Shown piece after piece: positions 27,012 through 35,022 of a stretch of 64,000 bases of DNA; position 1 is the first letter of the stretch; every line of letters begins with the position of its first letter. Position numbers and translations under genes: made by a program. Origin of the DNA: Streptomyces sp. FIT100 (lineage in GTDB: Bacteria > Actinomycetota > Actinomycetes > Streptomycetales > Streptomycetaceae); contig NZ_CP075715.1 of the NCBI RefSeq assembly GCF_024584805.1, forward strand, positions 2,592,001 to 2,656,000, read 5' to 3'. Under the pieces are notes generated by a model. It had not been told where the DNA came from and ran no database searches. It saw nothing but the letters and a program-made list of their open reading frames with translations.

Positions 27012-27621
27012 GCAGCCGGCACGGACCGCCGGGCCGCGGAGCGAGGACGTACTGCCGGCGACCGCCGCGGCCGCCGTCAAGGTGGTGATCGTGGGCGGCT
27101 TCGGGGTCGGCAAGACGACCCTGGTCGGCTCGGTCAGCGAGATCCGCCCACTGACCACCGAGGAGACGATGACCCAGGCCGGCGTCGGCATCGACGACAC
27201 GGCAGGCATCGGCGGCAAGACGTCCACGACCGTCGCCATGGACTTCGGCCGCATCAGCATCAACGAGGAACTGGTCCTCTACCTCTTCGGCACCCCCGGC
27301 CAGGAGCGCTTCTGGTTCCTGTGGCGCGGCCTGTTCGAGGGCGCGCTCGGGGCGGTGGTACTTGTCGACACCCGCCGCCTGGAGGTGAGCTTCGACGTCA
27401 TCGGCCGCCTGGAGGAGCGGGGCGTGCCCTTCGTGGTGGCGGTCAACTCCTTCCCGGACGCCCCCGGTTACCCGATCGAGGAGCTGCGCGGCGCGCTGGA
27501 CCTCCCGGATTCGGTGCCGATCGTGCTGTGCGACGCGCGGCAGCGGACGTCCAGCAGGGATGTCTTGATGACGCTGATGCGCTATCTGCAGACCCTTGCC
27601 ACGACGCAGGAGGCGTCCTGA
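26992..27621 (+). CDS. cvnD: Conservon small GTPase CvnD
   Basis: 209 residues of the MglA/ARF-like bacterial GTPase group. The P-loop GGFGVGKTT is near residue 35, a switch region ends in FGTPGQERF (a DxxG-like motif), and FVVAVNSFPD stands where NKxD normally gives guanine specificity, a common form in CvnD. In the conservon model it binds GDP or GTP and signals within the CvnA-D complex. ATG 26992 lies inside cvnC. Followed by a 136-bp gap and a terpene synthase gene. Confidence 0.92.
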   Translation: MDFRGSEQPARTAGPRSEDVLPATAAAAVKVVIVGGFGVGKTTLVGSVSEIRPLTTEETMTQAGVGIDDTAGIGGKTSTTVAMDFGRISINEELVLYLFGTPGQERFWFLWRGLFEGALGAVVLVDTRRLEVSFDVIGRLEERGVPFVVAVNSFPDAPGYPIEELRGALDLPDSVPIVLCDARQRTSSRDVLMTLMRYLQTLATTQEAS

Positions 27622-27671
27622 CGGCGAGTGGCCGAAATCACTCCTGACGACCCATCCGATTCCGGTCGCTA

Positions 27672-27684
27672 CTATGCGGCATAG
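27672..27684. promoter_or_regulatory. Short palindrome upstream of the terpene synthase
   Basis: CTATGC-G-GCATAG, 6-bp arms, 73 bases before the terpene synthase start in the gap after cvnD. A related CTATGC appears 60 bases before cvnA (around 24663). It could be an operator or part of a -10 region; evidence is slight. Confidence 0.3.
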
Positions 27685-27757
27685 TTGATCACTGTGAGGT
27701 GCAAGGTACGTGTGATACGGCTGCGAGCCATCACACCCTGAAGAAAGGGAGACCGAC

Positions 27758-28879
27758 GTGGGGCCTGAGCTCGTCGTTCCGCCGCTCTTCTCTCCCATCC
27801 ACCCGGCGATACATCCGCGCCACGCAGAGATAGACGTCCAGACGGCAGCGTGGGCCGAAACGTTTCGCATCGGCTCCGAGGATCTGCGCGGCCGCCTCGT
27901 GCGGCAGGACATCGGTACGTTCGCTGCCCGGATCCTCCCGGAGGGCCGCGAGGAGGTCGTCTCCCTCCTCGCGGACTTCGTGCTGTGGCTGTTCGGCGTC
28001 GACGACGGGCACTGCGAGGAGGGCGAACTCGGTCAGCGGCCGGGCGACCTGGCGGGCATGCTCCACGGTCTGCTCCGCGTCGCACAGAACCCCGAAGCCC
28101 CGATGATGCTCGACGACGCGCTCGCCGCGGGGCTGCGCGATCTGCGCCTCAGGGTCACCCGGTACAGCACGGCCGGGCAGACCGCCCGCTGGATCGACGC
28201 CCTGCGCGAGTACTTCTTCTCCGTGGTCTGGGAGGCGTCCCACCGCCGCCTCGGCACCGTGCCCGATCTCAACGACTACACCCTGATGCGCCTCTACGAC
28301 GGCGCGACATCCGTGGTGCTCCCGATGCTGGAGATGGGGTACGGGTACGAACTCCAGCCGCACGAGCGGGACCGCACCGCCGTGCGCGCGGCCGCCGAGA
28401 TGGCGTCCTTCGTCATCACGTGGGACAACGACATCCTCTCGCACCACAAGGAGCGCAACAGCTCCGGCTACTACCTCAACGTCCTGCGCGTGCTGGAGCA
28501 GAACGGCCTCCCGCCGGGTCAGGCCCTGGACACGGCGATCGCCCAACGGGACCGTGTGATGTGCCTGTTCATGCGGCTGAGCACGTATCTGTCGCAGGAC
28601 GGCAGCCCGCAGCTGCGGCAGTACCTGGCGAGCCTCGCCGCGTTCATCCGCGCGGCGCAGGACTGGGGCATCAGCTCCGTGCGCTACACGACACCGGACG
28701 ACCCTGCGGCCAACCCGTCGGCCTTCTCCGACACCCCCACCGACGACAGCCGCGAGCCGCTGGACATCCCCGCGGTGTCCTGGTGGTGGGATCTCCTTCC
28801 CGATGAACGCACCCGGGTGCCCTGGCCCCGGCAGGCGAGGCAGCGGGACAGGCAGGAGGGCCTCGCGGGAATCGAGTGA
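27758..28879 (+). CDS. Class I terpene synthase (sesquiterpene-cyclase type)
   Basis: 373 residues with the alpha-helical terpenoid synthase fold. The Asp-rich metal motif is DDGHCEE starting at Asp82, and the NSE motif is NDILSHHKE (Asn224, Ser228, Glu232), both needed to bind Mg-diphosphate. Length fits bacterial sesquiterpene synthases, which cyclise farnesyl diphosphate. GTG 27758 follows AAAGGGAG. It lies directly after cvnD on the same strand and next to P450 genes, suggesting that a cyclised hydrocarbon is then oxidised. The product cannot be read from the sequence. Confidence 0.88.
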   Translation: MGPELVVPPLFSPIHPAIHPRHAEIDVQTAAWAETFRIGSEDLRGRLVRQDIGTFAARILPEGREEVVSLLADFVLWLFGVDDGHCEEGELGQRPGDLAGMLHGLLRVAQNPEAPMMLDDALAAGLRDLRLRVTRYSTAGQTARWIDALREYFFSVVWEASHRRLGTVPDLNDYTLMRLYDGATSVVLPMLEMGYGYELQPHERDRTAVRAAAEMASFVITWDNDILSHHKERNSSGYYLNVLRVLEQNGLPPGQALDTAIAQRDRVMCLFMRLSTYLSQDGSPQLRQYLASLAAFIRAAQDWGISSVRYTTPDDPAANPSAFSDTPTDDSREPLDIPAVSWWWDLLPDERTRVPWPRQARQRDRQEGLAGIE

Positions 28880-28888
28880 CCGCCGCGC

Positions 28889-28929
28889 GTGATGCGCCGC
28901 GCCCGGCCTCGCCGGGCGCGGCGCATCAC
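28889..28929. terminator. Bidirectional hairpin terminator between terpene synthase and P450 gene
   Basis: GTGATGCGCCGCGCCCGGC, three-base loop CTC, then the exact complement: 19-bp perfect arms between convergent genes. Confidence 0.88.
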
Positions 28930-28955
28930 GGCCGGGGCCGCGCCCCGCCGGTGTG

Positions 28956-30317
28956 TCAATGACGACGGGGCATGACGGTCATGGGGATGCGGTCGGCGTG
29001 TGCCACCGCCGACGCCACCTCCCTGGGTGTGTGACCGGCCGCAGGGGTCAGCTGCCACCGGGCGAGCAGGGTCGCGATGGCGATGGTCGCCTCCGTCCAG
29101 ACGAAGGCGTCGCCGATGCACTTGCGGTTGCCCGCGCCGAAGGGGAGGTACGTCTTGCGGCCGAGCCCCGACTCCCGCTGCCGCTCGGGCAGCCAGCGGC
29201 CGGGGTCGAAGCGCTCGGCGTCCTGGTAGACGCCGGGGTCGCGGTGGACTGCGTAGAGGCTGAAGGCGACCTCGGTACCCGCCGGCAGCCGTACGCCGGC
29301 CAGGTCGACCGGCTCGGTGGTGCGGCGCATCAGCAAGGTGACGCCGTGCAGCCGGATCACCTCGTCGAGGACCCGCCGGATGCCCTCCAGGCGCGGCACG
29401 TCCGCGATCGTGACCGGCCGGTCCCCGACGACCTCCTGGATCTCCGCCACGATCTCCTTCTCGACCTCGGGGTGGGCGGCCAGCTCATGGAAGGTCCAGG
29501 CGAGCGTGGCGGCGGTCGTCTCGGCTCCGGCGAAGAGAATCGTGCTGAGCTCGTCGCGGACCTCGGCGTCCGACAGACCCTGGCCGCTGTCCGCGTCCTG
29601 GGCTTCGAGCAGCAGTGACAGCAGATCGCCCCGGCCGGTGTGCCCGGTGCGGCGCGCGACGGCGACGACGTCGTCGATGACGCTGCGGAGGTTGGCCGCC
29701 GCGGCGTCGAAGTCGCGGTTCGCGCGGATGGGGAAGGAGTCGAGGAACTTCGGCGACGCGGCGCGTATGAGCAGGTTCTTCAACAGGACGGGCAGGTCGC
29801 GCCGTACGGCCTCCACGGCCGGCAGGCCGATGTCGGTGGAGAACATGGTCGAGGCGAGCGTCTCGATGGCGTACTCGGCCATCGCCTGCTCCATGTCGAT
29901 CTCCTGCCCGGGCTTCCAGGAGTCGGCGAGTGCCCGCGCGTTGCGGCCCATCGTCTCGGAGTAGCCGGTGATCCGCTCCTGGGAGAACATCGGCTGCATC
30001 AGCCGGCGGTGCTTGCGGTGCAGCTCCCCGTCCGAGTTGGCCAGACCGTTGCCCGCGAGCGGCCTCAACCGGTCGAAGAAGCGACCCTTCTCGAAGCTGC
30101 GCGCCTTGGCCACCATCACCTCGTGGACCAGCTCGGCCGAGGTGACGACGTACATGGGCATCGTGCCGAGATACACCCGCACCAGGTCCCCGTGCCGTCG
30201 CAGCGACGTCAGGAAGCCGAACGGGTCGCGCCACAGCTGCAGAGCGTGCCCGAGCAGGGGCACGGCCCCGGGGACACGAGGAACGGTTGACTCGGCCGAT
30301 CGCAGGCCAACTGACAC
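28956..30317 (-). CDS. Cytochrome P450 next to the terpene synthase
   Basis: 453 residues of a bacterial P450 with all hallmarks: I-helix AGAETTAATLAW, K-helix EVIR, and heme loop LPFGAGNRKCIGDAF. The N-terminal VPGAVPLLGHALQLWRDPFG and the RWLPER segment before the heme loop are typical of the CYP170/CYP183-like group that oxidises sesquiterpenes, so action on the product of the neighbouring cyclase is a reasonable inference. GTG 30317 follows GAGGA. It needs ferredoxin partners, which are not encoded here. Divergent from the ExxR-less P450. Confidence 0.88.
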   Translation of the reverse strand: MSVGLRSAESTVPRVPGAVPLLGHALQLWRDPFGFLTSLRRHGDLVRVYLGTMPMYVVTSAELVHEVMVAKARSFEKGRFFDRLRPLAGNGLANSDGELHRKHRRLMQPMFSQERITGYSETMGRNARALADSWKPGQEIDMEQAMAEYAIETLASTMFSTDIGLPAVEAVRRDLPVLLKNLLIRAASPKFLDSFPIRANRDFDAAAANLRSVIDDVVAVARRTGHTGRGDLLSLLLEAQDADSGQGLSDAEVRDELSTILFAGAETTAATLAWTFHELAAHPEVEKEIVAEIQEVVGDRPVTIADVPRLEGIRRVLDEVIRLHGVTLLMRRTTEPVDLAGVRLPAGTEVAFSLYAVHRDPGVYQDAERFDPGRWLPERQRESGLGRKTYLPFGAGNRKCIGDAFVWTEATIAIATLLARWQLTPAAGHTPREVASAVAHADRIPMTVMPRRH

Positions 30318-30397
30318 GGAAACGTCCTCTCTACGAGTGGTGCGCGCACCACATGGCGGCGTCCCGGACGGCACACGCCGCCCGGCCACACAAAGAT

Positions 30398-30418
30398 CAC
30401 TTCTACCCAAGTGGAAGT
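30398..30418. promoter_or_regulatory. Nested inverted repeat between divergent P450 genes
   Basis: CACTTCTACCCAAGTGGAAGT contains two overlapping inverted pairs: CACTT with AAGTG, and ACTTC with GAAGT. It sits 81 bases before the left P450 start and 137 before the right one. It could control either promoter. Confidence 0.35.
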
Positions 30419-30554
30419 CGCCGTAGCCGAGTTGCCCCCGGGTCCGCCCGCGAGGGGGGACGGCGGCGGAAGTATGCTGCCGGTCGCTGCCGACTCGTCA
30501 CCGTGTGCGAGGACGGCACTCGACTCGGTACCACGCCGCTGCTTCGGAGGCCCC

Positions 30555-31961
30555 GTGACCACCCCGTACTACGACCCCACCGGCACTGCCACCACCCCGC
30601 CACCGGGTTGCCCGGCCCATGCCGGCGGGCACGACGGACTGCGGCGGCTGTACGGGCCGGAGGCCGAGGCCCAGCCGTACGCCCTGTACGAGCAACTCCG
30701 CAAGGAACACGGAGCCGTGGCCCCTGTGCTCCTCCACGGCGACGTGCCCGCCTGGCTGGTGCTGGGCCACCGGGAGAACCTGGAAGTGATGAGCTCGCCG
30801 CAGCGGTTCACGGCGGACTCCCGCAACTGGCGGGCGCTGGCGGAGGGCCGGGTGGCACAGGACTCGCCCCTGCTGCCGATCATCACCTGGCAGCCGCTGG
30901 TGGCCTTCGCCGACGGCGACGCGCACGCGCGCCTGCGCAGCGCCGTCACCGACAGTCTGGAACGGATCAGCGCCCACGGAACGCGCCGCTACATCACCCG
31001 CTACGCCGACCGGCTGATCGACGACTTCGGTTCCCAGGGCCACGCCGACCTGCTGAGTGACTTCGCCCAGAAACTGCCCGCCCTGGTGCTGTGCCAGCGC
31101 TTCGGCATAGCGGAGCAGGACGCGCTCCGGCTCGGTGCGGCCGTCCGCGACATGATCAGCGGCAGCGCGACGGCCATCGAGAGCAACCAGGTCGTCGAGA
31201 AGGTCATGCGGGACCTTGTGGAGCGCAAGACCCGGCAGCCGGGTGAGGACTTCGCGAGCTGGCTGATCGGCCATCAGTCCGGACTGACCGCGCAGGAGGT
31301 GGCCGAGCATCTGAGGCACTCGCTCGTCGCCTCGATGAGCACGGTGATCAACCTGATCGCGGGCACGCTCCGCAAGGTGCTCACCGACCGCGGGTTCCGC
31401 GGCAGCCTGTCCGGCGGCACCATGACCCTGCCCGACTCGCTGGACCAGGTGCTGTGGGACGACCCACCGCTCGCCGTGGTGCCGACCCGGTGGGCGGTGC
31501 GCGACACGACCCTGGCCGGCCAGCAGATCCGGGCCGGCGACATGGTGATGGTCGGCATCGCCGCGGGGAACGTCGACCCGGAGATCCGGCCGGACCTCAC
31601 CGTGTCCGTCCACGGCAACCGCTCGCACCTGGCCTTCGGGGCCGGCCCGCACCAGTGCCCCGGCCAGGACATCGGCCGTGCCATCGCGGAGACCGGCATC
31701 GACAGGCTGCTGGCGCGGCTCCCCGATCTGGAGCTCTCGGTGGCCGAGGACGAACTCACCGTCGTCGGCAGCTGGATGGCGCGGGGCCTGACCAGCCTGC
31801 CCGTGCGCTTCACCGCGCTCCGCGTGGAGCAGCAGGCCGGGACGCCGGCGCCGGCCGTCGGTGCCGCCCTCCCCGACGCCGTACCGCAGCGTGAGACGGC
31901 CGCCGAGCCCGGGCCGGCGCGGAAGCCGCGCAGGCGCTGGTTCGGGTGGCTCCGCCGGTAG
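30555..31961 (+). CDS. Cytochrome P450 lacking the ExxR motif (CYP157-like)
   Basis: 468 residues with a clear P450 heme loop LAFGAGPHQCPGQDIGRA. At the K-helix, where ExxR should be, it reads LDQVLWDDPPLAVVPTRWA, so both Glu and Arg are replaced. The I-helix also lacks the AGxxT oxygen-activation signature and reads LVASMSTVINL. Loss of ExxR is known for the Streptomyces CYP157 family, which is often encoded in conservon loci, so this is probably a CYP157-type member. A basic tail (RKPRRRWFGWLRR) ends the protein. GTG 30555 follows GGAGG. Substrate and even monooxygenase activity are uncertain. Confidence 0.85.
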   Translation: MTTPYYDPTGTATTPPPGCPAHAGGHDGLRRLYGPEAEAQPYALYEQLRKEHGAVAPVLLHGDVPAWLVLGHRENLEVMSSPQRFTADSRNWRALAEGRVAQDSPLLPIITWQPLVAFADGDAHARLRSAVTDSLERISAHGTRRYITRYADRLIDDFGSQGHADLLSDFAQKLPALVLCQRFGIAEQDALRLGAAVRDMISGSATAIESNQVVEKVMRDLVERKTRQPGEDFASWLIGHQSGLTAQEVAEHLRHSLVASMSTVINLIAGTLRKVLTDRGFRGSLSGGTMTLPDSLDQVLWDDPPLAVVPTRWAVRDTTLAGQQIRAGDMVMVGIAAGNVDPEIRPDLTVSVHGNRSHLAFGAGPHQCPGQDIGRAIAETGIDRLLARLPDLELSVAEDELTVVGSWMARGLTSLPVRFTALRVEQQAGTPAPAVGAALPDAVPQRETAAEPGPARKPRRRWFGWLRR

Positions 31962-31977
31962 GCACGGGCCGGTGTGC

Positions 31978-32009
31978 GAGGGCCCGGACGACCTGAGGTC
32001 CGGGCCCTC
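31978..32009. terminator. Bidirectional hairpin terminator between two P450 genes
   Basis: GAGGGCCCGGAC, eight-base loop, GTCCGGGCCCTC: perfect 12-bp arms that touch the stop codon of the minus-strand P450. Confidence 0.8.
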
Positions 32010-33263
32010 TCAGGGGCGTTGCTCGGGCGGCCTGGCGTCGGTACGGAGCTCGACCGGCAGGGTCTTGAGTCCGTGCAGCGCAGTGGACGGCAGCGGTTCG
32101 GGGTCTTCGGTCGCCAGTGTCAGATCGGGGAAGCGGGCGAAGAGCTCTTCCAGGGCGACCGCCGCCTCCAGTCTGCCCAGGGCCGCACCGAGGCAGTAGT
32201 GCGCGCCGTGGCCGAAGGCGAGGTGCCGGCGGGTGGGCCGGTCGAGGTCGAACCGCTCGGGGTCGTGGTGGGTGTCCGGGTCCCGCCCGATGCCGAAGTG
32301 GCTGACGACCAACGCCGTTCCCCTCGCCACCTTCACACCGGCGAGTTCGAGGTCCTCCTTTGCGTAGCGCATCAGGGTGTAACGGACCGGCGGACTGTGG
32401 CGCAGCCCTTCCTCGACGACATCGGCCCAGGTGCGGGTGGCGTCGCGGACCGGGTCGAGCAGCGACCTGTCCTTCAGCAGTGTCCGGGCGATGCCGGTCA
32501 CGAGGTTGACGGTCGTCTCGTGCCCGGCGATGAGGATCAGGAACATCGTCTGGATCAGTTCCTGGGTGCCGAGGGCGTTCCCGTCCTCGTCGCGGGCCTG
32601 CATCAGGGCAGTGGCGAGGTCATCCGCGGGATGCTCCCGCTTCGCGGCGACGAGACCCGCGAGTTCGGCGGCGATGGTCTCCTCGGCGCTGCGGATGTCC
32701 GCACGCCCGGGGTCGGCGTCGGACCCTGACGTGACCAGTCGCTCGAACGCCCTGCGCAGTCCGGTCACGGCCGTGTCCGGGAAGCCGAGGATCTCGCAGA
32801 CGACCCGCACGGGAAGCGGGAAGGCGAAGAGTTCGCGCAGGTCCACCGGCCCGGTCGCGGCGGCCTCTTCCAGCCGGTCGAGGAGTTCGCCGGCGATCGC
32901 CTTGACACGGGGTCTGAGCGCCTCGACGGGCGTCCGTCCGAAGGCCGCGGCGGAGGGGCCGCGCAGCCTCCGGTGCTCAGCGCCGTCCGCGTTGAGCATT
33001 CCGGCGCCCCGGACGAACGCCATCAGCTCCCAGTCGGCGGGTATCCGGCCCTCCTGCAAGTCGGTCCACGCTGCCGGGTCCTTGGCCATGCGGGGGTCAC
33101 CGAACACCTGGAGCGCGGTCTTGTGGTCCAGGGCGGCCATGGCGTGTACGCCGCCCGGCAGTACGACGTGCTGAAGGGGGCAGCCCCGCTTGCGCAGGGC
33201 CTCCGCCTCAACGGCGGGATCTGCGTGCGGATCGAGCCGGAAGGGAGCGGAAGCTTTCGGGTC
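32010..33263 (-). CDS. Cytochrome P450 (CYP107-like)
   Basis: About 417 residues, a typical soluble Streptomyces P450: N-terminal APFRLDPHADP, I-helix IAGHETTVNL, K-helix EGLR followed by HSPP, and heme loop LAFGHGAHYCLGAALGRLE. This layout is common for CYP107/CYP105-type enzymes that hydroxylate macrolides and other small molecules. GTG 33263 is preceded by GGAG at six bases and gives the usual length; an in-frame GTG at 33341 with GAGG upstream would add 26 non-conserved residues. No dedicated biosynthetic cluster surrounds it, so the substrate is unknown. Confidence 0.88.
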   Translation of the reverse strand, partial: DPKASAPFRLDPHADPAVEAEALRKRGCPLQHVVLPGGVHAMAALDHKTALQVFGDPRMAKDPAAWTDLQEGRIPADWELMAFVRGAGMLNADGAEHRRLRGPSAAAFGRTPVEALRPRVKAIAGELLDRLEEAAATGPVDLRELFAFPLPVRVVCEILGFPDTAVTGLRRAFERLVTSGSDADPGRADIRSAEETIAAELAGLVAAKREHPADDLATALMQARDEDGNALGTQELIQTMFLILIAGHETTVNLVTGIARTLLKDRSLLDPVRDATRTWADVVEEGLRHSPPVRYTLMRYAKEDLELAGVKVARGTALVVSHFGIGRDPDTHHDPERFDLDRPTRRHLAFGHGAHYCLGAALGRLEAAVALEELFARFPDLTLATEDPEPLPSTALHGLKTLPVELRTDARPPEQRP

Positions 33264-33449
33264 CACACGCAACTCCAGCACTGGAAGGGCGGATCGACGA
33301 TCGGACTCGCTCCATGGGAGTCCGCTCAGCAGTCTGTCCACGCGGGGCCTCGGGCATACGCGGCTCGCCGGCGGCTTGCTCGCGACCAGGCCGCGGCTGA
33401 CCCGCGGCCAACCCGCGACAGCTCCCGGACTGCCGCGACCCGGCCGGCA

Positions 33450-34394
33450 TCACGGCGCCGGCGCCGGCGGCTGACTCCGGTCGTGCCGTGTGTGCGCCGC
33501 CTCCCGGAGGGCCTGGAGGACCCGCTCCACGCCCGGCGCCTCCTCCGCGCCCCGCCGCACCGCCGCGATCACATGGCGGCGGGGCTGGTCGGGGCCGAGT
33601 ACGCGCATCGCGACCCCGCCGCGGCGTTCGGCCGCCGCCATGCGGGGGACGAGGGCGATGCCCATGCCCGCCTCCACCATGGCGAGGATCGCCGTCCAGC
33701 CGGAGGCGGAGTGGGCCTGTTCGGGGACGAAGCCGGCCGCTTCGCAGGCGGTGCGGGTGATCTCGGACCAGGGGCCGCTGCCGCCGAAGATCCACGGCTC
33801 TCCCGACAGATCCGACAGCCGCAGGCCCGGCTCGGACGCCAGCGGGTGCGCGGCCGGCAGGGCCACGTCCAGCGGGTCGGCCAGCAGGGGGACGCGGGTG
33901 AACTTCGGGTCGCGCGCGGTCGGGGCGTGCGCGGCGAGCGACAGGGCGAGGTCGACGTCCCCGGCGGACAGCAGTTCGTACGCCTCGGCCGCCTCGGCCT
34001 CCCGTACACGTACGTCCAGGGCGGGGTGGCGCGTGCGCAGCGCCCGCACGGCGGGGACGACGAGCGCGGGCACGGCGGTCGAGAAGGCACCGACGCGCAC
34101 CTCCCCCGCCTCTCCCCGGACATACCCCGCCAGTTCGGCGTCCGCCCGCTCCAACTGCGCGAACACGGCCTCGGCGTGCCTCAGTACCAGGTGTGCGGCG
34201 TCCGTCAGCCGCACCCGCCGGCCCTGTGCTTCGAGGAGCCGCACGCCGAGCTGCCGGGACAGGTTCGTCAGCTGCTGCGACACGGCCGACGGCGTCATGA
34301 GCAGCGCCTCGGCGGTCGCGGTCACGGTGCCGCGGTCCCGCAGCGTGCGCAGGATCCGCAGCTTCCTGACGTCCCATCTGTCCCACTCGGCCAT
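33450..34394 (-). CDS. LysR-family transcriptional regulator
   Basis: 314 residues. The N-terminal winged helix-turn-helix is at about 10-65 (RKLRILRTLRDRGTVTATAE, then SAVSQQLTNLSRQLGVRLLE), and the remainder is a type 2 periplasmic-binding-like effector domain (EVRVGAFSTAVPALVVPAVR onward). The C-terminus is Pro/Ala rich. LysR regulators usually control a neighbouring gene; the closest plausible targets are the P450 downstream or the DMT-family exporter at 36369, from which it is separated by a protease gene and a pseudogene. Confidence 0.88.
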   Translation of the reverse strand: MAEWDRWDVRKLRILRTLRDRGTVTATAEALLMTPSAVSQQLTNLSRQLGVRLLEAQGRRVRLTDAAHLVLRHAEAVFAQLERADAELAGYVRGEAGEVRVGAFSTAVPALVVPAVRALRTRHPALDVRVREAEAAEAYELLSAGDVDLALSLAAHAPTARDPKFTRVPLLADPLDVALPAAHPLASEPGLRLSDLSGEPWIFGGSGPWSEITRTACEAAGFVPEQAHSASGWTAILAMVEAGMGIALVPRMAAAERRGGVAMRVLGPDQPRRHVIAAVRRGAEEAPGVERVLQALREAAHTRHDRSQPPAPAP

Positions 34395-34545
34395 GCCCGC
34401 AACCTACCGGCGCGCCTGCGACGAGTTCTCGCGCCCGTCCGAGTCCCTTCGTGCCTGACCACCACTCACCCCCTCGCCGTCCCCGGCGGGCGCCTCACAC
34501 GAGGTCCGCGGTGCCGGACCGCCGCTGCTGATCACGAGAGCGCCG

Positions 34546-34868
34546 ATGAGCGCCGCGCACTTCGCACCGCCGGCCGACGCGCTCGCGAGCGATCACACGG
34601 TCGTCGCCCACGACACCCGCGGGGCATCGCGGGCAGCGTCGTCGACGATCCCGAGCGGGACTCCCACCCCCGAGCTGCGGGCGGACGACGTCGCCGCGCT
34701 CAGACCGCCCCGGCCCGTGGCGTCGTCGGCATCGGCGCTTCGTCCGGCGGCCTGCCCACGTACCGCACGTCCCAGGTGCCGACCGAGTTCCCCGGCGACC
34801 GCGGCGGGTTCCTGGTGCGGTCGAAGGAGTTCGCCGAGGTGCTGCGGGAGGTGCTGGCGGGACGCTGA
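34546..34868 (+). pseudogene. Decayed alpha/beta hydrolase fragment (frameshifts and internal deletion)
   Basis: Pieces of one alpha/beta hydrolase appear in two frames. The first frame gives LASDHTVVAHDTRG and later TPTPELRADDVAAL. A second frame gives RGIAGSVVDDPERD in between, and then the nucleophile-elbow-like GVVGIGASSGG, followed directly by the family's C-terminal end VPTEFPGDRGGFLVRS and EFAEVLREVLAG with a stop at 34866. An intact relative would run DPRG...DDPE...ADDV...GSSGG, then about 150 more residues before EFPGDHGGF. So the gene has several frameshifts and has lost its middle. Confidence 0.7.
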
Positions 34869-35022
34869 GGCCGGTACGGGTGCGGGTGACCGCCAGGTGG
34901 GGTCGATGCGGCCCGTGAGGCCGGTGACGCGGACGCGGCGAACGGCTGACAGGGGCTCAAGCACCGCCGCGGGCCGGTCGAAGAGAGCGGTGACATGATC
35001 ATCGTTCTGAACGGAGCCATCC

